Origin: Shewanella sp. ANA-3
GTDB lineage: Bacteria; Pseudomonadota; Gammaproteobacteria; Enterobacterales; Shewanellaceae
Direction of reading: 5' to 3'
Assembly (NCBI RefSeq): GCF_000203935.1
Contig: NC_008573.1
Span: 124,001-188,000, forward strand
DNA: 64,000 bases
The translations under genes were made by a program, and so were the position numbers. Below, in pieces: positions 17,364 through 25,908 of the stretch (its first letter is position 1; the number at the start of each line of letters is the position of its first letter). The notes below the pieces were generated by a model that was not told where the DNA came from, made no database searches, and was given only the letters and a program-made list of their open reading frames with translations.

Positions 17364-20181
17364 GCTCTATTCCCACTGTCTCAAATACCATCCATGCAAC
17401 TTGGTTACTGTCTGTCGCAATTGAGGCGTTGTCGCCTGCTGTGCGCTTGAGGCTAGTCGCCTCTTTTTTTGCTAACCCTACTTCTTGCTCGTAAGTGGTT
17501 AACGCGAAACTTTGGATTCGGATCACCCCAGGGCGGAGGTCTATACCGGACTTGCCTGCGCGAGCCATCGCCCAACCAATGAACACTTGCAACTCAGGCG
17601 GGTACTTGCTCTTTTCCTTCGGAGACTTGTTACCCGTGGCGACTTTTAGCTGTGAAAGTGTCGATACCTGCTCGGCAGGAGGGGTAAAGCTCGCAGACGT
17701 GGTGGCGGGCTCAACGGCAGTTTCAATGGCCGCTTCAGCGACGGGGACGGTAGGTTCCATGTCAGTCGTTAACATCGATTGCTCTTCCGGCGTAAACCAT
17801 GGCAGCTCATTCTCCGGCGTGGCCAAAGACATCTCCCGCGCGTACTCGGACAACGGTGGAAGTTCGTCAGTCATTAATGAAGATAAATCTTGCTCCGGGA
17901 CTTCTGCCATTAGGCTATGACAGCTTGATTCTGGTGGTACTTCGTTAGGCATTAACGGAGATAATTCTTGCTCCGGGACTTCTGTCTTCGGGCCATCTAT
18001 CACATCTTTGATAGACGACTCCTGCGTGGGCAGGCTATTCGGCTCTGTAATGACTTCGGTGGTTAGGGCTTTATTCTTTTGCTTTCTAGCTTTGCGTTCA
18101 TCGGCCTTAGCTTGAAGCTCAGTCAGCATGTCACCCACTGGCTTGGCAAGAACGTCGGCTAGCTTCAGCTGGTAGAACTTTTGTTTGTTAACGACATGAA
18201 TAACTTTACGCGGCGCTTTAGGGTCTGGAATAAGTAACTTGTTATCCATCAAATCCTTCAGCACGGCGCCCTCGGCAAAACCAAGCCCTCTCATTTGCTG
18301 GTCAATTTCTTCGAATAGGCTGGCATTCAATGTCAGCACGTCACCATCCAGCTTTGCTCGGTGTAGTGTGTTGTTAGCCGTTAACAGGTATTCGATTAAA
18401 AGCTCAATACAGGTCTTTTCCTTCGACACTTCTACAGGCATTTCTTGAGCTATTGGCTCAGTTATCTCTACTGCCGCCTCCGCTGGCTCACTGACTATCG
18501 GAGTGTCATTCATGTTCTTAAACACGATACCCTTGGTGTCTGGCGCCGGAGCTCTGGTATTGGATTGTTCTGGCTCTACCTGAGTTTCGACTTGCGATTT
18601 CTCTGGCGCTGGCTCACTTGGCGTTGTTGCTGGTGCTGGTGCTGGTGCCGGAGTGTTGGTGCTCGCTCGAGCTGATTGCTTCTTCGGTTTCTTTGTCTGA
18701 GCCTTACTTTGATTTGTTTGCGACCCATTCTGCTGTACCGGTGCTACCGCAGGAGTAGGGGTTGGCGCAGGAGCGGGTTGGGTTGGTGCAGCCGTGTTGT
18801 TAGCCGGAGTTTGCGGGTCTGGCTCACGGGTATCTGTCAGGGTGATTAGCCCCGTATCGGCGTAATGGATTAACAGCGAATCGTCACGGGTTAATGAGAT
18901 TTTTCCATGAATGCCGCGTTGCGGAATATCCTCGCCATAAACGATGCCTGCCCATTTTGGCTTAACGACTTTGATTGGCCCTGCCGTCCATTCTGGATTC
19001 GTAACAGGGTGCAAGTGGCCACTGGTGTAATCCTCAAACAGCGGTTCAAATAGCTGACGCTCTACCAGCATCTCAAGCATTTTTCCGACTTGCATTGGGA
19101 CGTTAAAGCCATCTTCCTTGAGCGATGACATCACCTTGTTGAAACTTGCTGGGTAAGACACGTACACATCTTCGGCGCCCAGGCACCAAATATCGGCTTT
19201 CTCTTCGTTTACCTTCCAGCCGCGACGCATCATTTGTAAGCGCTTAATAAACGCTGCTTCCAGTGGCATCTTGCGAGCACCGGTTAATCTGTCCCATTGC
19301 CACATCATGTCTTTGTGGACGGAACGCGCTTCGCCTTTTTTTAGACTGTCTCGCAGTGAGTTATTAACTTCGATACTGCCTGATAAGGTTTCATAGATGG
19401 CGACCTGAAGGTCATCTTGAGTGCCAAACAAATACTGCTTAGCTGCCTTGGTCAGTACCGTGTTGAGCATGGATGATGCAAGCCCAATGTGCTTGCCGTG
19501 ACGGTCTGCATAGTTCCACGTCACTTGATAACGGGATACTTGGTTGCGCCCTGACCAATCATAGATATTTTCGAGTTGTGGGTTCCAGACTGAATCATCG
19601 GCCTGCACGGTCATATCATGCAGCGCTTTACCGATGTCATGCACTAACCCGATTACCCACGCCGCATATTGCCAACGGATTTTCTTTCCGTGCAATTCGT
19701 CGGTAAATTTGGTCTCTCTAATATCAACCGACGCCATGTGACGCAGGGAGAACAGAGCCACCTCAAGACTGTGACGTGCTAAACCACCAACAGCTGCGTG
19801 ATGATGGTTTTCTGAGGCTGGGAGTAAGTGAGCGTAAGAAAGGAAATTCGCTACCACATCCCTAACCAATGTCTGTGCGTTATAGACTTGATTGTATTCA
19901 GATAGGTTGGCAGGATTGAACGTGTCACGGTGAATATCAGTCAAACCCAGTTCACGAATCGACATATCGATTAGGTCATTATTGGATTTAATGATTCTCG
20001 CTTGATTCACGACTGCTACACCGTCAGCTACGGGAGGGTAGAAAGTCTCTGCCAACTCTTCGCTGACCGCTTTAGTTTCAATCCCACCAAAAGCCATCCG
20101 TACCGCATTCTTATCTGGGGTTTTGCCATCCAGTAAGAAGGATCGAACAGCCAAACTAACTAGCTTGGCTATTTTCTTCAT
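17356..20181 (-). CDS. traI: TraI, MOBH-family relaxase
   Basis: 941 residues. The N-terminal TraI_2 domain carries the MOBH signature LPASENHHHAAVGGLARHSL at about 119-138 and an HD dyad in GLVHDIGKAL (His181-Asp182), as in SXT, R391, R27 and IncA/C relaxases. These proteins nick at oriT with metal ligands drawn from the His-rich motif. A long Pro/Ala/Thr-rich and Glu-rich linker spans about 455-590 and again 700-830. The C-terminal domain (about 855-941, PPELQVFIGWAMARAGK) matches the TraI_2 C-terminal winged-helix part. The start overlaps the preceding gene's stop (TAATG). Confidence 0.9.
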   Translation of the reverse strand: MKKIAKLVSLAVRSFLLDGKTPDKNAVRMAFGGIETKAVSEELAETFYPPVADGVAVVNQARIIKSNNDLIDMSIRELGLTDIHRDTFNPANLSEYNQVYNAQTLVRDVVANFLSYAHLLPASENHHHAAVGGLARHSLEVALFSLRHMASVDIRETKFTDELHGKKIRWQYAAWVIGLVHDIGKALHDMTVQADDSVWNPQLENIYDWSGRNQVSRYQVTWNYADRHGKHIGLASSMLNTVLTKAAKQYLFGTQDDLQVAIYETLSGSIEVNNSLRDSLKKGEARSVHKDMMWQWDRLTGARKMPLEAAFIKRLQMMRRGWKVNEEKADIWCLGAEDVYVSYPASFNKVMSSLKEDGFNVPMQVGKMLEMLVERQLFEPLFEDYTSGHLHPVTNPEWTAGPIKVVKPKWAGIVYGEDIPQRGIHGKISLTRDDSLLIHYADTGLITLTDTREPDPQTPANNTAAPTQPAPAPTPTPAVAPVQQNGSQTNQSKAQTKKPKKQSARASTNTPAPAPAPATTPSEPAPEKSQVETQVEPEQSNTRAPAPDTKGIVFKNMNDTPIVSEPAEAAVEITEPIAQEMPVEVSKEKTCIELLIEYLLTANNTLHRAKLDGDVLTLNASLFEEIDQQMRGLGFAEGAVLKDLMDNKLLIPDPKAPRKVIHVVNKQKFYQLKLADVLAKPVGDMLTELQAKADERKARKQKNKALTTEVITEPNSLPTQESSIKDVIDGPKTEVPEQELSPLMPNEVPPESSCHSLMAEVPEQDLSSLMTDELPPLSEYAREMSLATPENELPWFTPEEQSMLTTDMEPTVPVAEAAIETAVEPATTSASFTPPAEQVSTLSQLKVATGNKSPKEKSKYPPELQVFIGWAMARAGKSGIDLRPGVIRIQSFALTTYEQEVGLAKKEATSLKRTAGDNASIATDSNQVAWMVFETVGIEHE

Positions 20182-20900
20182 TATGCGTTCACTACCAGGT
20201 TTCCGGAATCCTGCTCAATTTCTTCAGCCCCTGAGTCGTCATTGGCTGACTGGTCATCTGGATTGTTGCGGGTGATGGTTTGCATGATTTTGTTGTAAGC
20301 GTCTAACGAATAAATTCCGCCCTTACGGTCAGCTGAATCTGTAGCTACAGTTCTCATGCGACCAAAGAAACGAGTCATGGTGTTCATCGCAATGCCGCGA
20401 CTATTGTTGCTGACTGACTCAGAAATCACGCCAGCTAACCAGAGGTTTTCAATAGCTGCGATAGATTCATCAATCTGGGAAATTACGTCGATTACACGCC
20501 AGTAGATTGGGTGCTCGATTTGGAACGTCACTCTGAACGATTCTGGTGTCACCACGTCAAAATCGGCATTGTTGCCAAGCGAGGTAGACAACTCATTGTT
20601 GTGGATTGTGTTGAGAAGGGTGCTGCGACGAACAGCTTCTTCTTGCTCAGCTACAAACCACGCATCTAAACGGTCACGGATTTCTTTGTTGTTAGACGTC
20701 AACACAAATAGACCAGCGATACGGGCAATGCTGTATTTGATATTCTGCTGACGAGCATCATTGCTAAACAGCTGCTGGATGGCGCTGCTCTTGAAATCCA
20801 TTTCCTTCAGAATGAATTTACGCTGCTGAACTTGACGAACTGCAGATGGTTTCTGAGTACGCTTTGATGCAACTTGTGGGTTCTCGTTGGTCTGACTCAT
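20181..20900 (-). CDS. AcaB/DUF1845-like protein of conjugative element (tentative)
   Basis: 239 residues, soluble, basic at the N-terminus and acidic at the C-terminus. The middle part, HPIYWRVIDVISQIDESIAA followed by NLWLAGVI, resembles the PFL_4669/DUF1845 (AcaB-like) family of integrating-element proteins. In those, a beta strand ending in a Pro/Tyr turn leads to a helix ending in a Gly-Val/Leu-Ile turn. Family members are DNA-binding or regulatory accessory proteins of conjugative elements. It lies immediately upstream of traI and overlaps it, so it may be a relaxosome or regulatory factor. The family link is by eye and weak. Confidence 0.45.
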   Translation of the reverse strand: MSQTNENPQVASKRTQKPSAVRQVQQRKFILKEMDFKSSAIQQLFSNDARQQNIKYSIARIAGLFVLTSNNKEIRDRLDAWFVAEQEEAVRRSTLLNTIHNNELSTSLGNNADFDVVTPESFRVTFQIEHPIYWRVIDVISQIDESIAAIENLWLAGVISESVSNNSRGIAMNTMTRFFGRMRTVATDSADRKGGIYSLDAYNKIMQTITRNNPDDQSANDDSGAEEIEQDSGNLVVNA

Positions 20901-20909
20901 ATAATCCTC

Positions 20910-21401
20910 CTAGGATTGTTTTCGCTCTATGCGACGTAGTTTGACTTTTGCTTCATGTAGACACTCAAGGGTTTCTCTCAACGGAGCCAATCGATTCTCT
21001 GTGTCTTCAATCATTCGCGCCTCCCACTCTGGGGATTTGCGGGTTAACTGGTCTAAGGTGTATCCGCGCTGGGTCGGTTTAACGTCATCGCCCCAAGACT
21101 TGCTGATGTTTCCAACTCGCCCTGGTCGATACCTCGTCCAGACCAAATACACCTTTTCGTTTTTTACAACGACCCGGGGGGCCATCTCACCGCCACTAAA
21201 CTTCCCACCGTCATCACTGCGCAACTGACGGTTTGAAGATCTCCATTTCAGCCAGTAATCATCGACAATGACCTTTGCCTGAAACTGAGCGGCTTCAATC
21301 AACCCCTCTAGGCTTCTGATGGTATTCACCAACTGGAACCCTAATGCGGGTACGGGCTTCCCGTTCTCAGAGCTACCCGAAGTACCTGAGTAGTCATTCA
21401 T
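20910..21401 (-). CDS. MobI-like mobilization protein (tentative)
   Basis: 163-residue basic protein. Central features are AKVIVDDYWLKWRSSNRQLR, a strand-rich part (APRVVVKNEKVYLVWTRY), and a final coiled-coil-like helix (ENRLAPLRETLECLHEAK). This order, a YW..W motif, then an aromatic beta section, then a long C-terminal helix, resembles MobI of SXT/R391 and IncA/C elements, an auxiliary relaxosome protein encoded next to oriT. The gene is the first of the leftward traI-traD operon and abuts a 655-bp non-coding region with repeats, the expected oriT position. The assignment relies on context plus remembered motif layout. Confidence 0.5.
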   Translation of the reverse strand: MNDYSGTSGSSENGKPVPALGFQLVNTIRSLEGLIEAAQFQAKVIVDDYWLKWRSSNRQLRSDDGGKFSGGEMAPRVVVKNEKVYLVWTRYRPGRVGNISKSWGDDVKPTQRGYTLDQLTRKSPEWEARMIEDTENRLAPLRETLECLHEAKVKLRRIERKQS

Positions 21402-21471
21402 TCATTTACCTACTGTTTGTTCGTCTTCAGTAATCCGTTTTCGGCCTACGGGGACAACTCATGCAGAAACC

Positions 21472-21834
21472 CAGTTCGTTGGCGAACTCGTGTCGCTCAC
21501 TAATCGTCATTCTGCCAGTTGAGTTTGGGATAAATCCCAGGTGCCTCCGGTGTTGGCCATCCTTTGAAGATTTTCAGTTCGTTGGCCAACTCATGCTTTT
21601 CGCGTGATATACACACCGATTCATGGGCAAGCCCCCTGAGAAATCCTTTCTCACGTCTGCGATTCAGTTGGCCACTTCAGGTTTTTTCCCAGTTCGTGAG
21701 CCAACTTGCGCTTTCAGAGCGTTGATTTACTGATTTTGGAAGCCGTTAAAACTGCTTAATTTCGAAGAATCCAGAGTAGGAATTTCGCTACTAAGCCAGA
21801 CTTAGTTGCACTTCAGTTCGTTAGCCATTTCATG
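21472..21834 (+). repeat. Spaced 21-bp direct repeats (CAGTTCGTTGGCCAACTCATG type)
   Basis: Four clear copies lie at 21472-21492, 21575-21595, 21690-21710 and 21814-21834, spaced about 103, 115 and 124 bp apart. Degenerate or partial copies lie near 21455-21463 (CAACTCATG) and 21665-21681 (CAGTTGGCCACTTCAGG). Units contain dyad symmetry: GTTGGCCAAC in the second copy and AGTTCG-TTGG-CGAACT in the first. Regularly spaced dyad units suggest binding of one protein at several points, such as a ParR-like or MobI-like protein. Confidence 0.75.
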
Positions 21835-21877
21835 TTTTGATTAATTCACTAGCGACATGTTATGGATAACAAAGTGC

Positions 21878-21929
21878 ATAATATACACACAAAATAAATA
21901 ATACACGAGCCAAATATATTGTGTATTAT
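21878..21929 (+). promoter_or_regulatory. Operator-like inverted repeat upstream of parM
   Basis: ATAATACAC (21898-21906) and GTGTATTAT (21921-21929) form a perfect 9-bp inverted repeat with a 14-nt spacer. A further half-site ATAATATACAC lies at 21878-21888, and GATATACACAC occurs near 21606. The AT-rich dyad sits about 130 bp before the parM start and could be an autoregulatory operator for the partition operon. Confidence 0.5.
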
Positions 21930-22056
21930 ATGGATCCCAGATTGGTATTGGAATGGTAAGAATAATCTTCAAGAGCAAGCTGGAAAGGTTTTGGAAGCCT
22001 CTTAAAACCCTCTTAAAACCCCAGATTGGGGGTCATTTGGTGTGGAGTTGGTATTT

Positions 22057-23124
22057 ATGAATAATCCCGTCATCATCACAGTCGATGTTGGCTATGGCAC
22101 AACGACTTGTGTACACAAGGAATCGCTAGGCAATTACTCAGTGAAGACGTTCCCGTCCCTGCCTATTCCGATTAAATCGGATATTAATCTGGGTTTAGCA
22201 GGCGAGGAACGCGATGTAACAAACGTGGAAGTCGATGGAATCACCTATGAGGTTGGTTCAGACGTAGGGACCTCGGTCGGTTCGCGAAATGTTCGCGTTC
22301 TCAACACAGAATCGTTTATCACGAGTGACCGCTATAAAGCGTTATTGTTTGGCGCCCTGTCATTTTTAGGCAAATCAAATCACATCGATATAGATGTGTT
22401 AGTGCTTGGTCTGCCAGTGAGTGTCATGTTCAGGAAAGATGAACTCGCCAAGATTTATACCGGCACTCACCAAATCACACCGAGTCGCAAGGTCACCATT
22501 CGTCAGGTCTTGGTTTTTGAACAACCGCTTGGTGCGTTGATGTCATTTTTGCGCCAAGGCGGAAATGAACGCTTTGCCCAGTGCAAAGATAAAACCATGT
22601 TATCCATTGACCCAGGTTATATGACCACCGACTTCATTACGTCGAAAGGATTGAAGGTCAGTCCAAATCGTTCTGGTGATTCTGAAACTGGGATGTCCAA
22701 AGTGATTGGTGCAGTCGAAGTCGCGCTGCGCTCGCAACTCGAAGGTTTCAACATCAAACAGATTAACCCTGAGTTGATCGACCAAGCCTTTATCAGTGGT
22801 GAGCTTAAGCTGTACGGTAAAGCGATGAAATTCCCTAAGTGCGATCTATTTGATGTGACTAGCGCGATTCGGTCTGTTACTGACGAAGCATTAACAAGTG
22901 TCGTCAACAAAGTAGGTGATGGTCAGGACATTGACCTGATTATTGTCTCCGGTGGTGCCGCAGCGGTATACCTGCCTTCGATTCAGCGCGCATTCCCTTT
23001 CCACAAAATCGAAGTCGTTGATGACTCTCTGACAGCTGTTGCCCGTGGCTTGCAAACCGCAGGCGAGCAATTCATTCGTGGAGCCATAGCGCGAGGCGAT
23101 TATCAAAAGTTAAAAGCAGTCTGA
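22057..23124 (+). CDS. parM: ParM/StbA-like actin ATPase for plasmid partition
   Basis: 355 residues from the ATG at 22057, with GGAG 9 nt upstream; an upstream GTG is less well placed. Actin-fold motifs are visible: phosphate 1 ITVDVGYGTTT near the start, VLGLPVSVM, phosphate 2 LSIDPGYMTTDFI at about 190-202, and the adenosine motif LIIVSGGAAAVYLP near residue 300. ParM-type filaments push plasmid copies apart when capped by ParR bound to a centromere. The 95-residue ParR-like gene follows 8 nt downstream. A ParM-like protein at this position beside mobI/oriT also occurs in SXT/R391 elements. Confidence 0.85.
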   Translation: MNNPVIITVDVGYGTTTCVHKESLGNYSVKTFPSLPIPIKSDINLGLAGEERDVTNVEVDGITYEVGSDVGTSVGSRNVRVLNTESFITSDRYKALLFGALSFLGKSNHIDIDVLVLGLPVSVMFRKDELAKIYTGTHQITPSRKVTIRQVLVFEQPLGALMSFLRQGGNERFAQCKDKTMLSIDPGYMTTDFITSKGLKVSPNRSGDSETGMSKVIGAVEVALRSQLEGFNIKQINPELIDQAFISGELKLYGKAMKFPKCDLFDVTSAIRSVTDEALTSVVNKVGDGQDIDLIIVSGGAAAVYLPSIQRAFPFHKIEVVDDSLTAVARGLQTAGEQFIRGAIARGDYQKLKAV

Positions 23125-23132
23125 GGTGAGGG

Positions 23133-23420
23133 ATGCCCAAAACAATCGAGAGACACATTCGGATTGCCGATGATACTCACCCGCTAATTTTCGCTCATTT
23201 AGATCAGTTTGGGCCAAAGGCACTGACCCGCGAGATGATGACCCTGATGGAATTTGGATTAATGGTGAGACAGCAGGGATTTAATCTAGGCACTGTGTTG
23301 GCGCCGAAGGTAGAAGTCGAAAGTGAAAGGGAGAAAGTGGAAGCAGATGCAGAACCTCGAAGTCCAATGGAAGATGACTTTGATATTAGTGATGATTTTT
23401 TTGTCGCCCGAGAAACGTGA
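23133..23420 (+). CDS. ParR-like partition adaptor
   Basis: 95 residues. The first 55 (TIERHIRIADDTHPLIFAHL, then LTREMMTLMEFGLMVRQQG) look like a short strand followed by helices, as in ribbon-helix-helix ParR/StbB proteins. The C-terminal 40 residues are highly acidic and end in an Asp/Phe-rich tail (EDDFDISDDFFV), a plausible filament-binding tail. It follows parM directly and ends before a strong terminator, so parM and this gene form a two-gene operon. No sequence identity to a named ParR is claimed. Confidence 0.65.
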   Translation: MPKTIERHIRIADDTHPLIFAHLDQFGPKALTREMMTLMEFGLMVRQQGFNLGTVLAPKVEVESEREKVEADAEPRSPMEDDFDISDDFFVARET

Positions 23421-23433
23421 AAAACAATAAATC

Positions 23434-23462
23434 AGCCGCCTGCAATTAAGGCGGCTTTTTTT
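23434..23462 (+). terminator. Intrinsic terminator of the parM operon
   Basis: A perfect 7-bp stem AGCCGCC / GGCGGCT with a 9-nt loop is followed by seven T residues. It lies 14 bp after the ParR-like stop and separates this operon from traF. Confidence 0.88.
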
Positions 23463-23518
23463 CATCCAGTGAGGCGTGATATATTTAGCCTATAGAATAT
23501 AAAAAGTGTGTTGGCGTA

Positions 23519-24514
23519 ATGAAAGTAAATAAATTGATGGCTTTGATTTTTGCGGCTCTGGCTCTGCCAGTTGTGGCAGAAGATCCTGCAAATAGCAATG
23601 ATGGTGGTAACTTCTATAAACAACGCGAAAAGGGCTGGTATTGGCACGAGTACATTCCTGAGCCCGAAGAAAAGGAAGAGGAAGAACCTATAGTGCCAAC
23701 GCCATCTTCTGCACCAACTGAGACTGAAACGAGTAAAAATTCAGTAGAGGCCATGAGCGTTAAGTGGTTCCAAGAAAACTTGCCCAAGGCAAAGGAGTTG
23801 GCGCTTAACACTGGAAAACCAGAAGACGTTAAACGCTACCTTTACATCCAGCGTGCCGCAATAGATCGCGCCAACCAGTTTGCCGCTACTTATATTTCCG
23901 AACAAATGTTTGACCCTTACCTCGATGAAGGGTTACGCCGTCCTGAAAACGACGTGACGCTGCAAACTTTCAAAGGCGCTCAGTCTGAAAACCAATGGAA
24001 GTTAATTGAAGCCATCGGCAAGAAAGCCACCCTCATTTATTTCTACGGCTCTCAGTGTCCGTATTGCGCAAAGCAAACTCCCTACCTAATCCGTCTGGCA
24101 AAGGAATATGGATGGTCGATCATGCCCGTTTCTCTCGATGGCGGCACCGTTCCAAATGATGACTTTTTAGCATTAGGCGATTATCGAGTGGCGACTTCCG
24201 ACATGGCGCAGCGCTTCGACGTCTTGGCGACACCAACACTGTATCTAACCAACAACACGGGTGATTACTTCCTGTTGGGTTCTGGGCTAATCGGCATGGA
24301 TTCTCTCAGTGAAAGGATCATCGAACTCGCTAGCCGCGAGAAAATTATTAGCCAAGCAGAACTTAATAATGTGAAGCAGGTACGAGCTCTGTATATGACC
24401 GATGCAGAAGCCAAGGTTGACACGCAAAAAGTGTATGAAGACCCAGACTACCTCATTAACAAGATGCGGAATTTTATGCTCGGAAAACCTGATAGCGAGG
24501 GTGAACAAGAATGA
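23519..24514 (+). CDS. traF: TraF, periplasmic thioredoxin-like pilus assembly protein
   Basis: 331 residues with signal peptide MKVNKLMALIFAALALPVVA. A Glu/Pro-rich linker (EPEEKEEEEPIVPT) follows. The C-terminal thioredoxin fold shows LIYFYGSQCPYCAKQTPYL, so a CPYC redox pair is kept here (F TraF has lost it), then WSIMPVSLDG and a cis-proline region ATPTLYL. TraF works with TraH in assembling the outer part of the mating channel and the pilus. It overlaps traH by 4 nt. The retained CPYC suggests disulfide isomerase activity, useful for Cys-rich partners such as TraN and TraU. Confidence 0.9.
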   Translation: MKVNKLMALIFAALALPVVAEDPANSNDGGNFYKQREKGWYWHEYIPEPEEKEEEEPIVPTPSSAPTETETSKNSVEAMSVKWFQENLPKAKELALNTGKPEDVKRYLYIQRAAIDRANQFAATYISEQMFDPYLDEGLRRPENDVTLQTFKGAQSENQWKLIEAIGKKATLIYFYGSQCPYCAKQTPYLIRLAKEYGWSIMPVSLDGGTVPNDDFLALGDYRVATSDMAQRFDVLATPTLYLTNNTGDYFLLGSGLIGMDSLSERIIELASREKIISQAELNNVKQVRALYMTDAEAKVDTQKVYEDPDYLINKMRNFMLGKPDSEGEQE

Positions 24515-25905
24515 AAAAGAAAGTTATAGTTGCTTTACTTTGTTGCCCGTTATCAGCGACAGCTGCAAGCGGGTTAAACAATTTATGGGATCAGATGTTG
24601 TCTGCCAGCTCCGGTGCAACTTCATATTCAGGCGCTAAACGTGACGGATTTTCTCTGGGGAGTGCGTCGGTACGGATTAAAACCACTAACGAAAAGATTG
24701 TGGCGGTTAGGGCTCCTTACCTTCAATCATCCTGCAAGGGGATCGACTTCTTCGGCGGCTCTCTGTCCATTATAAAACGTGAAGAGCTTGTTCAGATGGC
24801 AAGATCTATCGCCGCCGCCGCCCCGATGTACGCATTCCAATTAGCAATGGGAATGTTATGCCCGGACTGTAATGCAATTCTCGCAGACCTAGCGAAACGC
24901 CTCAATGCGTTAAATGATTTTATCAGCAAAGATTGCGAGGAATGGGCTGATCTGGCCGAGCAACAGTGGCCATCACTTCAGGTACAAAGTGACCGTAAAA
25001 TGTGGAAAGCCTACAATGATTCGGCGGGTGCTTGGTTTGATTCATTCGCTTCATCGACGGTTGAGCGCAGTTCAATAGACTCCCACTCGAAAGCTGCACA
25101 GTTGACTCAGGCTGGCGACGAGATGCAGTTCAACTCGGTGTATGAAACCTTCATGCAGTCTGAAACTACCGTCCCAACCCTATCCTCAGACCGCCATGTC
25201 GTCGCTCAAATGTTAATGACTATTTTAGGGACTGAAATTTATAAATTCGACAGCACATTAACTGCATCGGCTTCAGCAGGAAGTGATGCGGTCAGTCAGT
25301 CATTTAGCCCACAAGTTTCATTGAAAGACTTGTATCAGCCTCAAGCGACTACATCAATGGCTGTAGCTAAACAAATGGTGGTCTGTGAGCAGGCCCAATT
25401 TGCCGATAGCAAGTGTCTATCGGCTAAGGTCGCGACTGTACCAATTAGCGATCCACGCTATTTGGATTCGTTCTATCGATTTTATGGTGATGCAATTTGT
25501 GGCTTAGTCGATTCTAACTTAGTCGGTTCGAGCATCATGGCCATCTATGCTCAGAAAGGAAATTATAGTGATTCTCAAGCACAGATCATGGCCAATATGA
25601 GAAGTGAATTTGAAGACATTATTAAACGAGCCTCAACAGTCAATGTCATCAATACAGGTAATTGTAAGTTTATCTCCGAAGCGATGGCCATAGATGCAAC
25701 CCAGCAGTTGCTTGACGGACTACGAATTGCCGCGAGTAAGATGGCTTCGACTGATAAAGGTCAGCGCGGCGCGTTTTCATCAAAGTTGTTAGAGAAAATC
25801 GACGCGCTGAGCCTCGAAAGGGAAGAAATGGCCAACAGAAGACGTGAAATGGAGCAGGAACTATTAAGTCAGATCAACTTTAGTGCAAGTATGAGAGGTA
25901 AGTAA
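24511..25905 (+). CDS. traH: TraH, conjugative pilus assembly protein
   Basis: 464 residues with an N-terminal signal sequence (VIVALLCCPLSATAASGLNN). The conserved TraH elements are present: SLGSASVRIKTTNEKIVAVR, the phrase SCKGIDFFGGSLSII, a Gly/Met-rich helix ending in MGMLCPDCNAIL, and a C-terminal helical part. Several cysteines (SCKG, CPDC, DCEEW) could form disulfides, perhaps with help from the adjacent TraF. TraH localises to the outer membrane side of the F-type channel and supports pilus extension and retraction. Length matches the family (about 450-480). Confidence 0.92.
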   Translation: MKKKVIVALLCCPLSATAASGLNNLWDQMLSASSGATSYSGAKRDGFSLGSASVRIKTTNEKIVAVRAPYLQSSCKGIDFFGGSLSIIKREELVQMARSIAAAAPMYAFQLAMGMLCPDCNAILADLAKRLNALNDFISKDCEEWADLAEQQWPSLQVQSDRKMWKAYNDSAGAWFDSFASSTVERSSIDSHSKAAQLTQAGDEMQFNSVYETFMQSETTVPTLSSDRHVVAQMLMTILGTEIYKFDSTLTASASAGSDAVSQSFSPQVSLKDLYQPQATTSMAVAKQMVVCEQAQFADSKCLSAKVATVPISDPRYLDSFYRFYGDAICGLVDSNLVGSSIMAIYAQKGNYSDSQAQIMANMRSEFEDIIKRASTVNVINTGNCKFISEAMAIDATQQLLDGLRIAASKMASTDKGQRGAFSSKLLEKIDALSLEREEMANRRREMEQELLSQINFSASMRGK

Positions 25906-25908
25906 TTC

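Larger units (their letters stand above)
21402..22056 (+). other. Divergent non-coding region, candidate oriT and/or centromere
   Basis: 655 bp without a convincing gene, between the leftward mobI-like/traI operon and the rightward parM operon. It holds several copies of a 21-bp repeat, a 9-bp inverted repeat near the parM side, a duplicated CTCTTAAAACCC (about 21999-22020), and CCCCA-GAT-TGGGG just before parM. In SXT/R391-type elements the region beside mobI and the ParM-like gene contains oriT, and parM/parR systems use iterated upstream DNA as centromere. The region could serve either or both roles. No nick site was recognised. Confidence 0.55.
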
